In this document: piece after piece, positions 46,893-56,564 of the stretch
Layout of the letters: each line of letters starts with the position of its first letter
Position numbering within the stretch: position 1 is the stretch's first letter
Assembly (NCBI RefSeq): GCF_003589925.1
Contig: NZ_CP032382.1
Coordinates: forward strand, 5,828,001 to 5,892,000
Direction of reading: 5' to 3'
DNA from: Chryseolinea soli
GTDB lineage: Bacteria; Bacteroidota; Bacteroidia; Cytophagales; Cyclobacteriaceae
Length of the DNA stretch: 64,000 bases
The notes under the pieces: model-generated
Database searches by the model: none
Seen by the model: only the letters and a program-made list of their open reading frames with translations
Told to the model about the DNA's origin: nothing
Position numbers and translations under genes: made by a program

Positions 46893-46973
46893 GTTTCGCT
46901 GGTTTTAAAGTTGAATGAAGTTGGCTTCGTGCATTTAAATGGTTCATTGATGCAACCAAAAAAGAGCTTTCTC

Positions 46974-49900
46974 ATGGTAAAAAAGAGCAGCAAAAAATTT
47001 CAGAAATGCATCTCTTTCTTGAAGGTGGTAAGCGTCACCATGTTTTTATATCCATTGGTGATGGCCCTTCTTGCATGCGCGCTTTCAGCGTCTGGTCAGG
47101 AGTTATCGCCTTCCTTCATCCCCGTTGCCCCCGAGGCATTGTCCAATGCTTCTATCCGGTGTGTTTACAAAGACAGCAAGGGCTACATGTGGTTTGGAAC
47201 GGACGATGCGTTGATCCGGTACGATGGCAGCAATGCTTATCGATATGTTCACGACCCGGATGACCGGACCTCCGTTGCGAATAGTACGATTAACACTATT
47301 TTGGAAGGTGACGACAAACGCCTATGGGTAGGCACGGCGCAGGGATTGTGCATCTACAATCGTGAATTGGATAATTTCATAACCGTTGATTCCATTAAAG
47401 CGAATCACAATTATCTGAATAACCGATACATTACTGATCTCGAATTCGATTCGCAGGGCCGGCTTTGGATCGGCACGCATGAGGGCGGTATCAATATATA
47501 TGATCCTGCAAAAATGGAGTTCTCCTACATTACCGATCCTCCCCAAGACGGCGTGATACCGTCAACTAATTTTATAACGGTACTGGTAAAGCGGGGAGAT
47601 ACGATGTGGTGCGGTAGCAGGGGGGGACTCTTGTTATATGATGTGAGAACGAATAGGCGTCTTCCTTTGGGAGCGCTTCAGCGGTTTTCGAATGCTCACA
47701 TCGGTACGATCGTTCCGGAAAAGTCCGGCGACATATTGATAGCAACCACAACGGGCCAGATCACCCGTTTGATCTCGAAGGGCAGGCATTACGCCTTCGA
47801 GGAACTATTGTCACGCGACGCACTGGGCAATAGTTCAAATGCCATCCTTGCGTTAAGTATCGATCACAACGGAAATATCCTGGTAGGGGGTGAGAGTTCG
47901 GGGTTTAATCGGATTGACCTGAAAACCAATAACGTTCATCGTTTGCTTGGCGAAGAAGGTAATCCAAAACGCTTACCCACGAATTCGATTCACTCCATTT
48001 ATGCTGACGATCTCGGGCTGATCTGGATCGGGACCTTCAGTGATGGTGTATTCGTGCTGGACAATACCCGGAAGAAGTTCGAGACAAAGGAAAAATCATT
48101 GGGAAGAAACGCTTTCGAAAATAATGAAGTAAGGAGTTTTGCTGAAGACAGCCAGGGAAACCTGTGGATGGCCTTCTATGGTCATGGTCTTGGCAAAATT
48201 GATTTTAATAGTAACCAGGTTGAATCTGCCGTTCAGATCAATCGCCAATTGAACAACAAGGATGTGACCTCCGTAATTTCTTGCAGAGATGACCAATTGT
48301 GGCTCGGCACTGCCGGTAAGGGAGTTATCCGGATAAATCCGCAGAGCAATCAATTGGTTTACTATTCTCTTCGATCAAAAGGATTCGGTAATGATCAGGT
48401 TTTTTGCCTGTACGAAGACAAGATGGGAACGGTTTGGGCAGGAACGTGGGGAAGTGGGCTTTTCTTCTACGATAAAAAAACTGACAAGTTTGTCAGTGCA
48501 ACAGAATACGATCAGCCTACGCATATTCCGAACACGGCCTATATTTCAGATATTGTTGAAGACTCGGAAGGAACATTCTGGATCGGAACGTTATACGGGT
48601 TATATGAGCTAAAGAGGAAGTCAGGAAATTCATTTACATGCCGGCAGCACATTTTTGAAAACAGGATGGGGAGCATTAAAGGGTCGCAGATTCAGGCCAT
48701 CGTGGAAGATAAGAACAGCCACGATTTATGGATTGGAACAACAGAAGGTTTAAAGCTTAAGAAAAAGAACAGTACACAATTCTTGTCTTATGAGATGGCG
48801 AGGGGAACCACCGACAATGCTATCCGGTCTATTCTGATCGACAAGCATGGCAATGTCTGGTCAGGTGGCAACACGGGGCTTTCTAAATTTGATACAAGGA
48901 CAAACACTTTTATAAATTACACGCGCGACGATGGATTGAAGTCAAATAATTTTCTGCCCAAGGCTGCGCTGCAGACATCAACCGGAAAATTTTTGTTTGG
49001 AAGCAGCAATGGCTTCGACAGTTTCTTCCCCGACAGCATCCGCACAACATCCGCCTCCGGAACAGTCGTTTTAGCTGATCTGAAAATCAATAATCAATCA
49101 ATCAAACCTGGCGCTGATTCGCCGCTGAAAAAACACATCAGCCTAACTTCGAAACTGGACCTGTCTTACGATCAGAGGTCGTTCGTGATTGACTTTGTTG
49201 CCCTTGGGTACAGCCCGTCAGCAAACTATACTTACTACTATAAGCTTGAAGGATTTGACAAGGACTGGAATTGTACGAGACTTAGCCGTAGTGCTACTTA
49301 CACCAACCTCGATCCGGACACCTATGTGTTTGTCGTCAAGGCCGCAAATCGAGACGGTGTCTGGGTGGATAAGCCATTGGAACTAGCGATAACCATTCGT
49401 CCGGTTTTTTGGAAAACGTGGTGGGCGTTTTGTATCTACATTTCGATTGGTATGGTGTTTATTTATGCGCTGATCAAGATCAGGGTGGAGAGATTGAAGA
49501 TGAGAAACGAGATCACCATCGAGAAACTGAAACGCGAGCAGGAACATGAATTGAGCGAGTCGAAGACGCAATTTTTTACGAACATCGCGCATGAGTTCAG
49601 AACGCCCTTAAGTTTGGTTTTAATTCCGCTCGAAAGTTTAATGGGATCTAACGAAGTTCCGTCTGTGTTTCGGGAAAGGATTTTTGCGGCCTATAAGAAC
49701 GCCGACAGAATGAAAAGACTGGTCAACGAATTTTTGGATTTTAACAAGCTTGAGGTCGGAAATCTTAAATTGAAAGTTCAACACAGTGAGGTAGTTCAGT
49801 TCATTGCAGAATCCTGTTCCGCTTTCAATGAAATGGCGACGAAGCGGAGAATACACTTTTCCGTAAGCTGCGAGGAGCCCGTCATTATGGGATGGTTTGA

Positions 49901-51137
49901 CCGTGATAAATTGGAGAGCGTAATCTTCAACATTCTTTCAAATGCTTTCAAATTTACCGCCGATGGAGGGGAGATCAAGTTGCAAATAAAGACCAGCCAT
50001 TCGGTTATTTCCGATGGTACGCTTTGTCGATGTGTAGAGTTAATGATAGAAGACAATGGGATTGGAATACTACCGGAGGAACTTCCCCGCATTTTTGAAA
50101 AATTCTATCAAGCGAAGTCCTCCGCAAAAATTTCGACTCCAGGAACGGGAATTGGGCTGTCATTGACCAAGGCGCTCGTCGAACTTCACCGCGGGACCAT
50201 CACGGTAGAAAGTACGCCTGATCAGGCAACCGTCTTTACCATTTTACTGCCCATCTGCTCGAATGCTTACGAATTGGATGGGAACGTGGTAGCCATTCCG
50301 GACGTCATCTATATTAAAGATCACGAAGAAGTTGCGATCCCACCAACGGCTGAGGAACATCAGGATTTTGGCAACGGTATGGACAAGCCGGAAATATTGA
50401 TTGTGGAGGATAATTTCGAGTTAAGAGCATACCTCGTTGCCGAGCTGCAAAGGGAATTTTCAGTGCTTGAGGCAAGAGACGGAGAGGAGGGCTTGGAAGT
50501 CGCGTTAAGTGAAAATCCGGATCTTATCATCAGCGATATCATGATGCCGAAAAAAGATGGCATAGAGTTTTGCAATGCCATTAAGTCCGACTTGAACACG
50601 AGCCATATTCCTTTTGTCCTCCTTACCGCAAAAGCAACCATAGAAGACCAGATCAACGGGATAAAGAACGGAGCTGATTTGTACTTGTCAAAGCCATTCA
50701 ACATGCGGTGCCTGATCGAACACGTCCGCCAGATGATCAACTCCCGGCGAAAGTTGTATGCGCGATTCAGTCACGACGTTTATTTGACCCCCGGAAAAGC
50801 GACGACGAATTCTTTAGACCAGGCATTTCTGCAAAAGGCTATTGACTATGTCGCGGGCAACTTGCAGGATTCGCAACTCAGCGTCGATTCCATGGCGGCT
50901 GTTTTCAACTTGAGCAGGATGCAGGTTTACAGGAAAATCAAAGCGCTGACCGGAAAGTCTATCGTTGAATTCATCAAAATGGTACGAATGAAACAGGCCA
51001 TCAAACTGATGGATGGACATAAACTCACCTTATCAGAAATTGCCTTTGAAGTGGGATTCAATTCAGCGTCTTATTTCACGCGTTGTTTTAAGGAGGAATA
51101 CGGCAAAACTCCGTCAGAATATCTCGACCACGCTTAG
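46974..51137 (+). CDS. Hybrid two-component system sensor-regulator (HTCS)
   Basis: A 1387-residue protein in one chain. The signal/anchor lies at about 1-45. About twelve Reg_prop propeller blades follow (MWFGTDDALIRYDG, LWIGTHEGGINIYDP, TVWAGTWGSGLFFYD), then a Y_Y_Y domain (YYYKLEGFDKDWNCTR) and a transmembrane helix (about 820-845). The kinase has H873 in NIAHEFRTPLSL and an HATPase domain (LIEDNGIGILPEELPRIFEKF). The receiver has D1188 in ISDIMMP, and an AraC HTH pair ends the protein. It would sense sugar oligomers in the periplasm. Upstream starts at 46950 and 46911 (TTG) are possible. Confidence 0.95.
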   Translation: MVKKSSKKFQKCISFLKVVSVTMFLYPLVMALLACALSASGQELSPSFIPVAPEALSNASIRCVYKDSKGYMWFGTDDALIRYDGSNAYRYVHDPDDRTSVANSTINTILEGDDKRLWVGTAQGLCIYNRELDNFITVDSIKANHNYLNNRYITDLEFDSQGRLWIGTHEGGINIYDPAKMEFSYITDPPQDGVIPSTNFITVLVKRGDTMWCGSRGGLLLYDVRTNRRLPLGALQRFSNAHIGTIVPEKSGDILIATTTGQITRLISKGRHYAFEELLSRDALGNSSNAILALSIDHNGNILVGGESSGFNRIDLKTNNVHRLLGEEGNPKRLPTNSIHSIYADDLGLIWIGTFSDGVFVLDNTRKKFETKEKSLGRNAFENNEVRSFAEDSQGNLWMAFYGHGLGKIDFNSNQVESAVQINRQLNNKDVTSVISCRDDQLWLGTAGKGVIRINPQSNQLVYYSLRSKGFGNDQVFCLYEDKMGTVWAGTWGSGLFFYDKKTDKFVSATEYDQPTHIPNTAYISDIVEDSEGTFWIGTLYGLYELKRKSGNSFTCRQHIFENRMGSIKGSQIQAIVEDKNSHDLWIGTTEGLKLKKKNSTQFLSYEMARGTTDNAIRSILIDKHGNVWSGGNTGLSKFDTRTNTFINYTRDDGLKSNNFLPKAALQTSTGKFLFGSSNGFDSFFPDSIRTTSASGTVVLADLKINNQSIKPGADSPLKKHISLTSKLDLSYDQRSFVIDFVALGYSPSANYTYYYKLEGFDKDWNCTRLSRSATYTNLDPDTYVFVVKAANRDGVWVDKPLELAITIRPVFWKTWWAFCIYISIGMVFIYALIKIRVERLKMRNEITIEKLKREQEHELSESKTQFFTNIAHEFRTPLSLVLIPLESLMGSNEVPSVFRERIFAAYKNADRMKRLVNEFLDFNKLEVGNLKLKVQHSEVVQFIAESCSAFNEMATKRRIHFSVSCEEPVIMGWFDRDKLESVIFNILSNAFKFTADGGEIKLQIKTSHSVISDGTLCRCVELMIEDNGIGILPEELPRIFEKFYQAKSSAKISTPGTGIGLSLTKALVELHRGTITVESTPDQATVFTILLPICSNAYELDGNVVAIPDVIYIKDHEEVAIPPTAEEHQDFGNGMDKPEILIVEDNFELRAYLVAELQREFSVLEARDGEEGLEVALSENPDLIISDIMMPKKDGIEFCNAIKSDLNTSHIPFVLLTAKATIEDQINGIKNGADLYLSKPFNMRCLIEHVRQMINSRRKLYARFSHDVYLTPGKATTNSLDQAFLQKAIDYVAGNLQDSQLSVDSMAAVFNLSRMQVYRKIKALTGKSIVEFIKMVRMKQAIKLMDGHKLTLSEIAFEVGFNSASYFTRCFKEEYGKTPSEYLDHA

Positions 51138-51683
51138 ATCAAGCAATTTCTGTATCTACTTTATTGTTTGCGCACACACATTATTGTCAGGCGCTTATCG
51201 CTTGTTGATTGCGGTCAAGTGATGTATCCAGTCACTCGTAACGCGTCACGATTCTCTTCTTAGCACAACCCAATTCATATTTTTTAAGGCAGGTCCACGC
51301 ATTCGCTTTCTTGGATAAATGCGCCTATGCTGAGATCAGATTCCTTAATCTGTCAATTCCTCGCAATTATCGCTCAAAAACCGGCTCCGTTTCAAAGTTT
51401 CAAGCGAATGTTCATTTTTTGATACGTATGAGTGGGGCTCAAATCGGACTTTAGCAAACGTGTGCGGTGAATCTTGAAAACCTGATCCATGCGTTCAAGC
51501 TTGCAACATTCCCAGTCACGCATATAACGTGAAAAAATTTAAAACCCTAAACCTTAAAAAGCCAGAAGGAAGATCCATGTAGCACTGAACCGGGATCGTA
51601 CTTCCCGGTTCAAACTCATGCAGTAACAGTTATTGGATGAGCGTTTCAACGAAACCTATTCTTAATCAACCCAAAAGAAAGTT
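51138..51683. other. 546-nt region upstream of susC-like gene
   Basis: No gene is visible. It is the likely promoter and leader of the SusC operon and holds an inverted repeat at 51586-51612. The paired elements found upstream of the other two units are not seen here. Confidence 0.5.
51586..51612 (+). promoter_or_regulatory. Leader inverted repeat upstream of SusC
   Basis: TGAACCGGGA (51586-51595) pairs perfectly with TCCCGGTTCA (51603-51612) around a 7-nt loop. No T-tract follows, so it could be an operator or an mRNA leader structure 72 nt before the start. Confidence 0.4.
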
Positions 51684-54600
51684 ATGAGTGAAATCTACTC
51701 GAATTTTTCAAGCCTCAGGCGACTGCTAAGGCTAAAGTTTAAGCTCTTGCCGCTTTTATCCGCGGTAGTTATACTGTGTCATGTTAACGTAAACACAGTT
51801 GAAGCAAAGTCCTCCTTGGTATTTCAGGAATTGAGTGTATCAGGACAGGTACTTGACGACACAAACGCTCCCATTCCTGGAGTAAATGTCGTGGTAAAGG
51901 GCACAACGAACGGAGCGACCACCGACGCCGACGGTAAGTACCGCATTACCCTGGCCAGTGGCAATGCCACACTGATCTTCAGCTTTATTGGATATGTTAC
52001 GCAGGAGATCGCCGTAGGGGACCGGACCGCAATAAACGTTTCCCTGGTACCAGACGTGTCTACGCTGACGGAAATTGTTGTGGTGGGTTATGGTACGCAG
52101 ACGAAGTCTTCGGTGACGGGGGCGATTTCTTCCGTCAATTCGAAAGAAATCTCAGCATTGCCTGTTCCCAGCGTTTCTGCGGCATTGCAAGGACGGGTTC
52201 CAGGCGTTATGGTTACCAATAACGGAGGTCCTGGTACCAGCGCAATCGTCCGGATACGCGGAATTGGTTCGATCACGCAAAATGCGGATCCTCTCTACGT
52301 TGTGGATGGTTTTCCCGCGCCAAACTTCAACCTGAATAGTGTGGATACAAAGGATATTGAGTCGGTTGAAATCTTAAAGGATGCGGCTGCAACGGCAGTC
52401 TATGGATCACGTGCGGCGAATGGTGTCGTTATTATTACCACCAAGAGCGGATCGAAGGATCAGAAAGTCCATGTAGATATTGAAGCCTACACGGGAACGC
52501 AAAGCGCCTGGAAGAAATTGGATCTGCTAAATCGCGATCAATACCTTGCTTATGGCACGGCGCTGGCAACGGGCGCAGGAGGCAACCCGCCTTCACGATT
52601 CTCCAGTATGGATCAGCCAATTTATGCAGGAACAACCCAAACATTTGCGCAAACGAACACCGATTGGCAAAATGAGATGTTCCGTGCGGCGCCTATTTCG
52701 CAAGTTCAGGCTTCTGTTTCAGGGTCAACCGAAAAGACGAAGATGTACTTATCGTTCGGGAGGTTCAAACAAGACGGCATCATGCTGGGAACTTCTTTTG
52801 ACAGATACAATGGAAGACTTAGCGTGGAGACAAAGATCAGCAACCGATTCACGATTGGCGAGAACTTACAGGTTACGCAAAGCAACAATCAAAATCAGTT
52901 GGAGAGTGGTGGAAGAACGATGGTGATGCACATGCTCCGCTCCGTTCCCTATATCACGGTCCACAATCCGAATAATCCGGGTGGTTATAATGGAACTACA
53001 TCGGCTGACGGTTCCGACCCGGAAAACCCTGTTCGGTTGGCACAGATGGATCTAAGAAAGAATCATAATCTTTACATCCTGAGTAATACATTCCTGCAGT
53101 TTAAGATCACCGATGCACTTAAATACAAGTTCACGTTCGGTGTGAATTCCTCGCAAGACCGCGCTTTACAAAATGATCCAATTTTCAGCGACGGCGGGTA
53201 TCAGGGCAGAACTACGCACAATTTGACAGACAATAGGAACAGCTATTATTCTCTCTATTACTCCAACCAGTTGACGTATGATAAAACATTCGGTGCCCAT
53301 GGTATAAATGCGGTTGTCGTTGCCGAGAGACAGGATGAGAAGAACAATTACCTGAATACCAGTGGAAAACTAGCGACAAATGACATCAATAATTTGACCG
53401 GAGGAACGAACCTGACGGTCGATAATCAAAGCTGGGAAATGTATTTGCTTTCCTTCCTGGGTCGTGTGAATTATGATTTCAAAGGAAAATATCTGCTGAG
53501 TGTTTCCATGCGCCGGGATGGTTTTTCAGGATTTGCGCCCGATCATAAATGGGGCAACTTCCCTGGAGCATCTGTGGGTTGGAAGCTGAGCGAAGAAGGT
53601 TTCATGCAAGGCATCCCCCAAGTCAGCGATCTTAAATTGAGAGCAAGTTATGGCAAGGTTGGAGCTAAACCTAACTCGGCATACAGTTATGTTTCCCCGA
53701 TCTACACCAATACGTTTTATCCGTTTAATAATGTTCTCCAACAGGGATCATACTATGACAAACTCCCGAATCCTAATTATGGATGGGAAATCTCGACGAT
53801 GAAAAACATCGGGCTTGATCTGGGAATGTTCAATAATCAATTCACGTTTACAGCCGAGTATTTCATAAAGGATACGGATCACCTGATTTTGGGCACCTCA
53901 CCTCCGATTTCGACGGGCATTCTGGTTCCTACAGACTTGAACGCCGCAAAAATGAAAAATTCGGGAGTTGAATTAACACTCGGTTACAACAAGGTGGCGA
54001 AGGATTTCACCTTTAATGCTTCCGGAAATGTTTCTATCATTAAAAATGAGATACAAGCACTCTATACTGCGAATCAAGCATTCTTCGCCGGAGGTAGCCA
54101 GGATTATGGAGCAGGTAACATTACCCGAACGATCGCAGGATCCAGCATCCAGCATTTTTACCTTTCTGAAACGAATGGCATATTCCAAAATGAGGGAGAG
54201 ATTGTCAACGGGGAAGGCAAACCCACACAAGACAACCTGGTCCTCCCGATAATGGCCGATGGCACCGTAGATCTTGCCACGTGGAGAGATCCGGCTAACT
54301 CGGGCAAATACACCCGGCCTGGAGATATCCGGTTTACAGGCAAAATGAAGGACATGGGAAGCTTTCTGCCGAAGTTTACGTACGGATTAAACCTGTCCGC
54401 TACGTTCAAAGGCTTTGATTTGACGATGTTTATTCAAGGTGTTCATGGCAACAAAATCTATAACGGTACCAGAGTAATAACCGAGGGTATGCAAAGGTTG
54501 TTCAATTCGGGTACTGAAGTAATGAATGCCTGGACGCCTTCTAATACCAACACAAATATTCCAAGAGCCGTAAGCGGTGATCCAAATTCAAACGCCAGAC

Positions 54601-54896
54601 CAAGCGATCGATTCCTGGAGGACGGTTCATACCTTCGTATCAAGAATCTGAACCTTGGTTACACCTTACCTGCTTCGCTTTTAGGTTTCACGAACGGAGC
54701 GATCAAGAGATTCAGGATTTACGTCACCGCTCAGAATTTGGTGACGGTAACGAAGTACAAAGGATACGATCCTGAAGTGGGTAACCGAAACATCAACAAT
54801 TTTGGTGACAATAACCGCTTCTTAGTCAATGGTATTGATTATGGACAGTTCCCGCAGCCGAGAACGTTCATAGGTGGTGTACAATTAGGATTTTAA
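51684..54896 (+). CDS. SusC-like TonB-dependent outer-membrane transporter
   Basis: A 1070-residue protein. A signal peptide with an extended N-terminus (about 1-40) is followed by a CarboxypepD_reg-like domain (about 50-125, SVSGQVLDDTNAPIPGVNVVVKGTTNGATTDADGKYRITL). The SusC plug follows (about 140-260, EIVVVGYGTQTKSSVTGAIS, with VDGFPAPNFNLNSVDTKDIESVEILKDAAATAVYGSRAANGVVIITTK), and the beta-barrel ends in GGVQLGF. It imports oligosaccharides with its SusD partner, powered by TonB. The SusD gene starts 5 nt later. Confidence 0.95.
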   Translation: MSEIYSNFSSLRRLLRLKFKLLPLLSAVVILCHVNVNTVEAKSSLVFQELSVSGQVLDDTNAPIPGVNVVVKGTTNGATTDADGKYRITLASGNATLIFSFIGYVTQEIAVGDRTAINVSLVPDVSTLTEIVVVGYGTQTKSSVTGAISSVNSKEISALPVPSVSAALQGRVPGVMVTNNGGPGTSAIVRIRGIGSITQNADPLYVVDGFPAPNFNLNSVDTKDIESVEILKDAAATAVYGSRAANGVVIITTKSGSKDQKVHVDIEAYTGTQSAWKKLDLLNRDQYLAYGTALATGAGGNPPSRFSSMDQPIYAGTTQTFAQTNTDWQNEMFRAAPISQVQASVSGSTEKTKMYLSFGRFKQDGIMLGTSFDRYNGRLSVETKISNRFTIGENLQVTQSNNQNQLESGGRTMVMHMLRSVPYITVHNPNNPGGYNGTTSADGSDPENPVRLAQMDLRKNHNLYILSNTFLQFKITDALKYKFTFGVNSSQDRALQNDPIFSDGGYQGRTTHNLTDNRNSYYSLYYSNQLTYDKTFGAHGINAVVVAERQDEKNNYLNTSGKLATNDINNLTGGTNLTVDNQSWEMYLLSFLGRVNYDFKGKYLLSVSMRRDGFSGFAPDHKWGNFPGASVGWKLSEEGFMQGIPQVSDLKLRASYGKVGAKPNSAYSYVSPIYTNTFYPFNNVLQQGSYYDKLPNPNYGWEISTMKNIGLDLGMFNNQFTFTAEYFIKDTDHLILGTSPPISTGILVPTDLNAAKMKNSGVELTLGYNKVAKDFTFNASGNVSIIKNEIQALYTANQAFFAGGSQDYGAGNITRTIAGSSIQHFYLSETNGIFQNEGEIVNGEGKPTQDNLVLPIMADGTVDLATWRDPANSGKYTRPGDIRFTGKMKDMGSFLPKFTYGLNLSATFKGFDLTMFIQGVHGNKIYNGTRVITEGMQRLFNSGTEVMNAWTPSNTNTNIPRAVSGDPNSNARPSDRFLEDGSYLRIKNLNLGYTLPASLLGFTNGAIKRFRIYVTAQNLVTVTKYKGYDPEVGNRNINNFGDNNRFLVNGIDYGQFPQPRTFIGGVQLGF

Positions 54897-54901
54897 TCCA
54901 T

Positions 54902-56482
54902 ATGAATATGAAAAAGGTTTTAATATTAACCATTGTTTTAGTGTCGACGATTGTCATTTCATGCAATGAGAAATTGTTGGACACCAAAAATCCGAATCAG
55001 ATCACGAACGATGTTTTCTATAAATCATTAGATCAGGTCGGGACTTCTGTGAATGCGATATATGCGGTGTTGCAAGGCAACCAAATGGTAGGAAGAGAAT
55101 ACTTCTTTGTTCATGATCTCAGATCAGATGAAATGAAAGCTGGTGGCGGACAATTGGAAGTTCCAAGAGCGCAGTTGCTGAATGGATCTCACACCTATAC
55201 AAATTCGGTAATGACGGATGTCTATAAAGGTCTGTTCACCATCGTGCACCGGGCTAATGCTGTGATCACAAATGGCGGGTTGCTAAAAGTGTCGGCAGGC
55301 GACCAACCTTTATTAGACAGGTATATTGGCGAGGCCAAGTTTTTGAGAGGCTTTGCTTATTATACGTTGGGTGCTTTGTGGGGTGGCGTTCCGCTTTATG
55401 ACCATCCTGCAGCGAATTTCGGTGATGCCTTGCCAAGGTCAACGCAAGCTGAAACATTCGATTTTGCCCTCGCAGACGCAAATGCAGCAAGTGCTGTTTT
55501 GCCCGCGACTTACGCCACTGCTGACTTGGGACGTGCATCGAAAGGTGCAGCACTAACCTTAGCCGGAAAAATTAATCTTTGCAAAGGCGACTACACAGCA
55601 GCAAAAACCGCTCTGGAGGCTGTAAAGAACCTCGGTATTTATAGCCTTGTTACCAATTACTTCGACAATTTCAAGGACGAAACGGAGTATAACAGCGAGT
55701 CGGTCTTTGAAGTTGGATTTTTGGATACAGGCTACGGCTGGGATGCATCAGGTAACGGCACGACAAATGACAGTTGGGTTCGTTCCCAGGAATATTCTGC
55801 AGTCGGGTGGGCAAACCTGATTCCATCAGACAAACTGATCGCCGAATATGAAGATGATGATCCCAGACTCACGGACTCTTTCTGGTTCCCGGGAGATACG
55901 TATGCCGGTGGATCCAGGACGTTGGTAACCAGTGGCGGTGATGGCAAGACCACCATTAACATTGCGGGTGACAATACGACTCTTTACGAGGGAAATCAAT
56001 TGAAGGTCAGATGGAAAAAGTACTCCATCATGTATAAGGCTGACCCAGGCGGCTTCAATGTAAACGATGGTATTAACTACAGACTCTGGAGATATGCCGA
56101 TGTGTTGATGTTGCTCGCGGAGTGCGAGAACGAACTCGGCACATCAGCAGGTGCTATCGGCTACCTTAACCAGATTAGAAACCGTGCCAGCGTGAGCATG
56201 CCGAATTATGGCACAGCCACTATGGATAATGCCGGATTTCCGGTGACGAACAAAGATGAGATCCTTAAGGCTATTCAGCACGAAAGATTCGTAGAGTTCG
56301 CTGGAGAGGAGATCAGAAATATTGATATTCTTCGTTGGAGAGCAAATGGAAAGATCAAGGGACCAGACCCTATTAGCTATTTTCAAGCAAATAAATATGA
56401 GCTCCTCCCCATTCCTCAAGACGAATTCAACACTAACCCCAAATTCACATCAGCATCTCAAAACCCTGGATACACGAATTAA
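54902..56482 (+). CDS. SusD-like outer-membrane oligosaccharide-binding lipoprotein
   Basis: A 526-residue lipoprotein (VISC lipobox, Cys21). The N-terminal SusD-like domain has LLDTKNPNQITNDVFYKS and RANAVI, and the TPR-type helices and RagB/SusD C-terminal part include LRGFAYYTLGALWGGVPLYD, YRLWRYADVLMLLAECENELG and ERFVEFAGEEIRNIDILRW. It caps the SusC barrel and binds the incoming glycan. A strong terminator follows, so the pair is one transcription unit. Confidence 0.95.
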   Translation: MNMKKVLILTIVLVSTIVISCNEKLLDTKNPNQITNDVFYKSLDQVGTSVNAIYAVLQGNQMVGREYFFVHDLRSDEMKAGGGQLEVPRAQLLNGSHTYTNSVMTDVYKGLFTIVHRANAVITNGGLLKVSAGDQPLLDRYIGEAKFLRGFAYYTLGALWGGVPLYDHPAANFGDALPRSTQAETFDFALADANAASAVLPATYATADLGRASKGAALTLAGKINLCKGDYTAAKTALEAVKNLGIYSLVTNYFDNFKDETEYNSESVFEVGFLDTGYGWDASGNGTTNDSWVRSQEYSAVGWANLIPSDKLIAEYEDDDPRLTDSFWFPGDTYAGGSRTLVTSGGDGKTTINIAGDNTTLYEGNQLKVRWKKYSIMYKADPGGFNVNDGINYRLWRYADVLMLLAECENELGTSAGAIGYLNQIRNRASVSMPNYGTATMDNAGFPVTNKDEILKAIQHERFVEFAGEEIRNIDILRWRANGKIKGPDPISYFQANKYELLPIPQDEFNTNPKFTSASQNPGYTN

Positions 56483-56508
56483 TTTAAGATAGACCCCATC
56501 TAATTTGA

Positions 56509-56545
56509 TAATCCCGGAATGTTTCAATTCCGGGATTACTTTTTT
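56509..56545 (+). terminator. Intrinsic terminator after SusD
   Basis: A perfect 12-bp stem, TAATCCCGGAAT (56509-56520) and ATTCCGGGATTA (56527-56538), has a 6-nt loop and is followed by six T residues ending at 56545. Confidence 0.92.
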
Positions 56546-56564
56546 GACAAACATGTCCTCATAA

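Larger units (their letters stand above)
46579..46973. other. 395-nt intergenic region with duplicated regulatory elements
   Basis: No gene is present. After the GH95 stop lies a GC-rich palindrome (CCGCCGGCGG near 46596). The second copies of the 44-nt element (46772-46815) and of the 21-nt inverted repeat (46872-46892) follow. Between them are two interleaved 8-bp inverted repeats (46819-46860). Confidence 0.7.
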
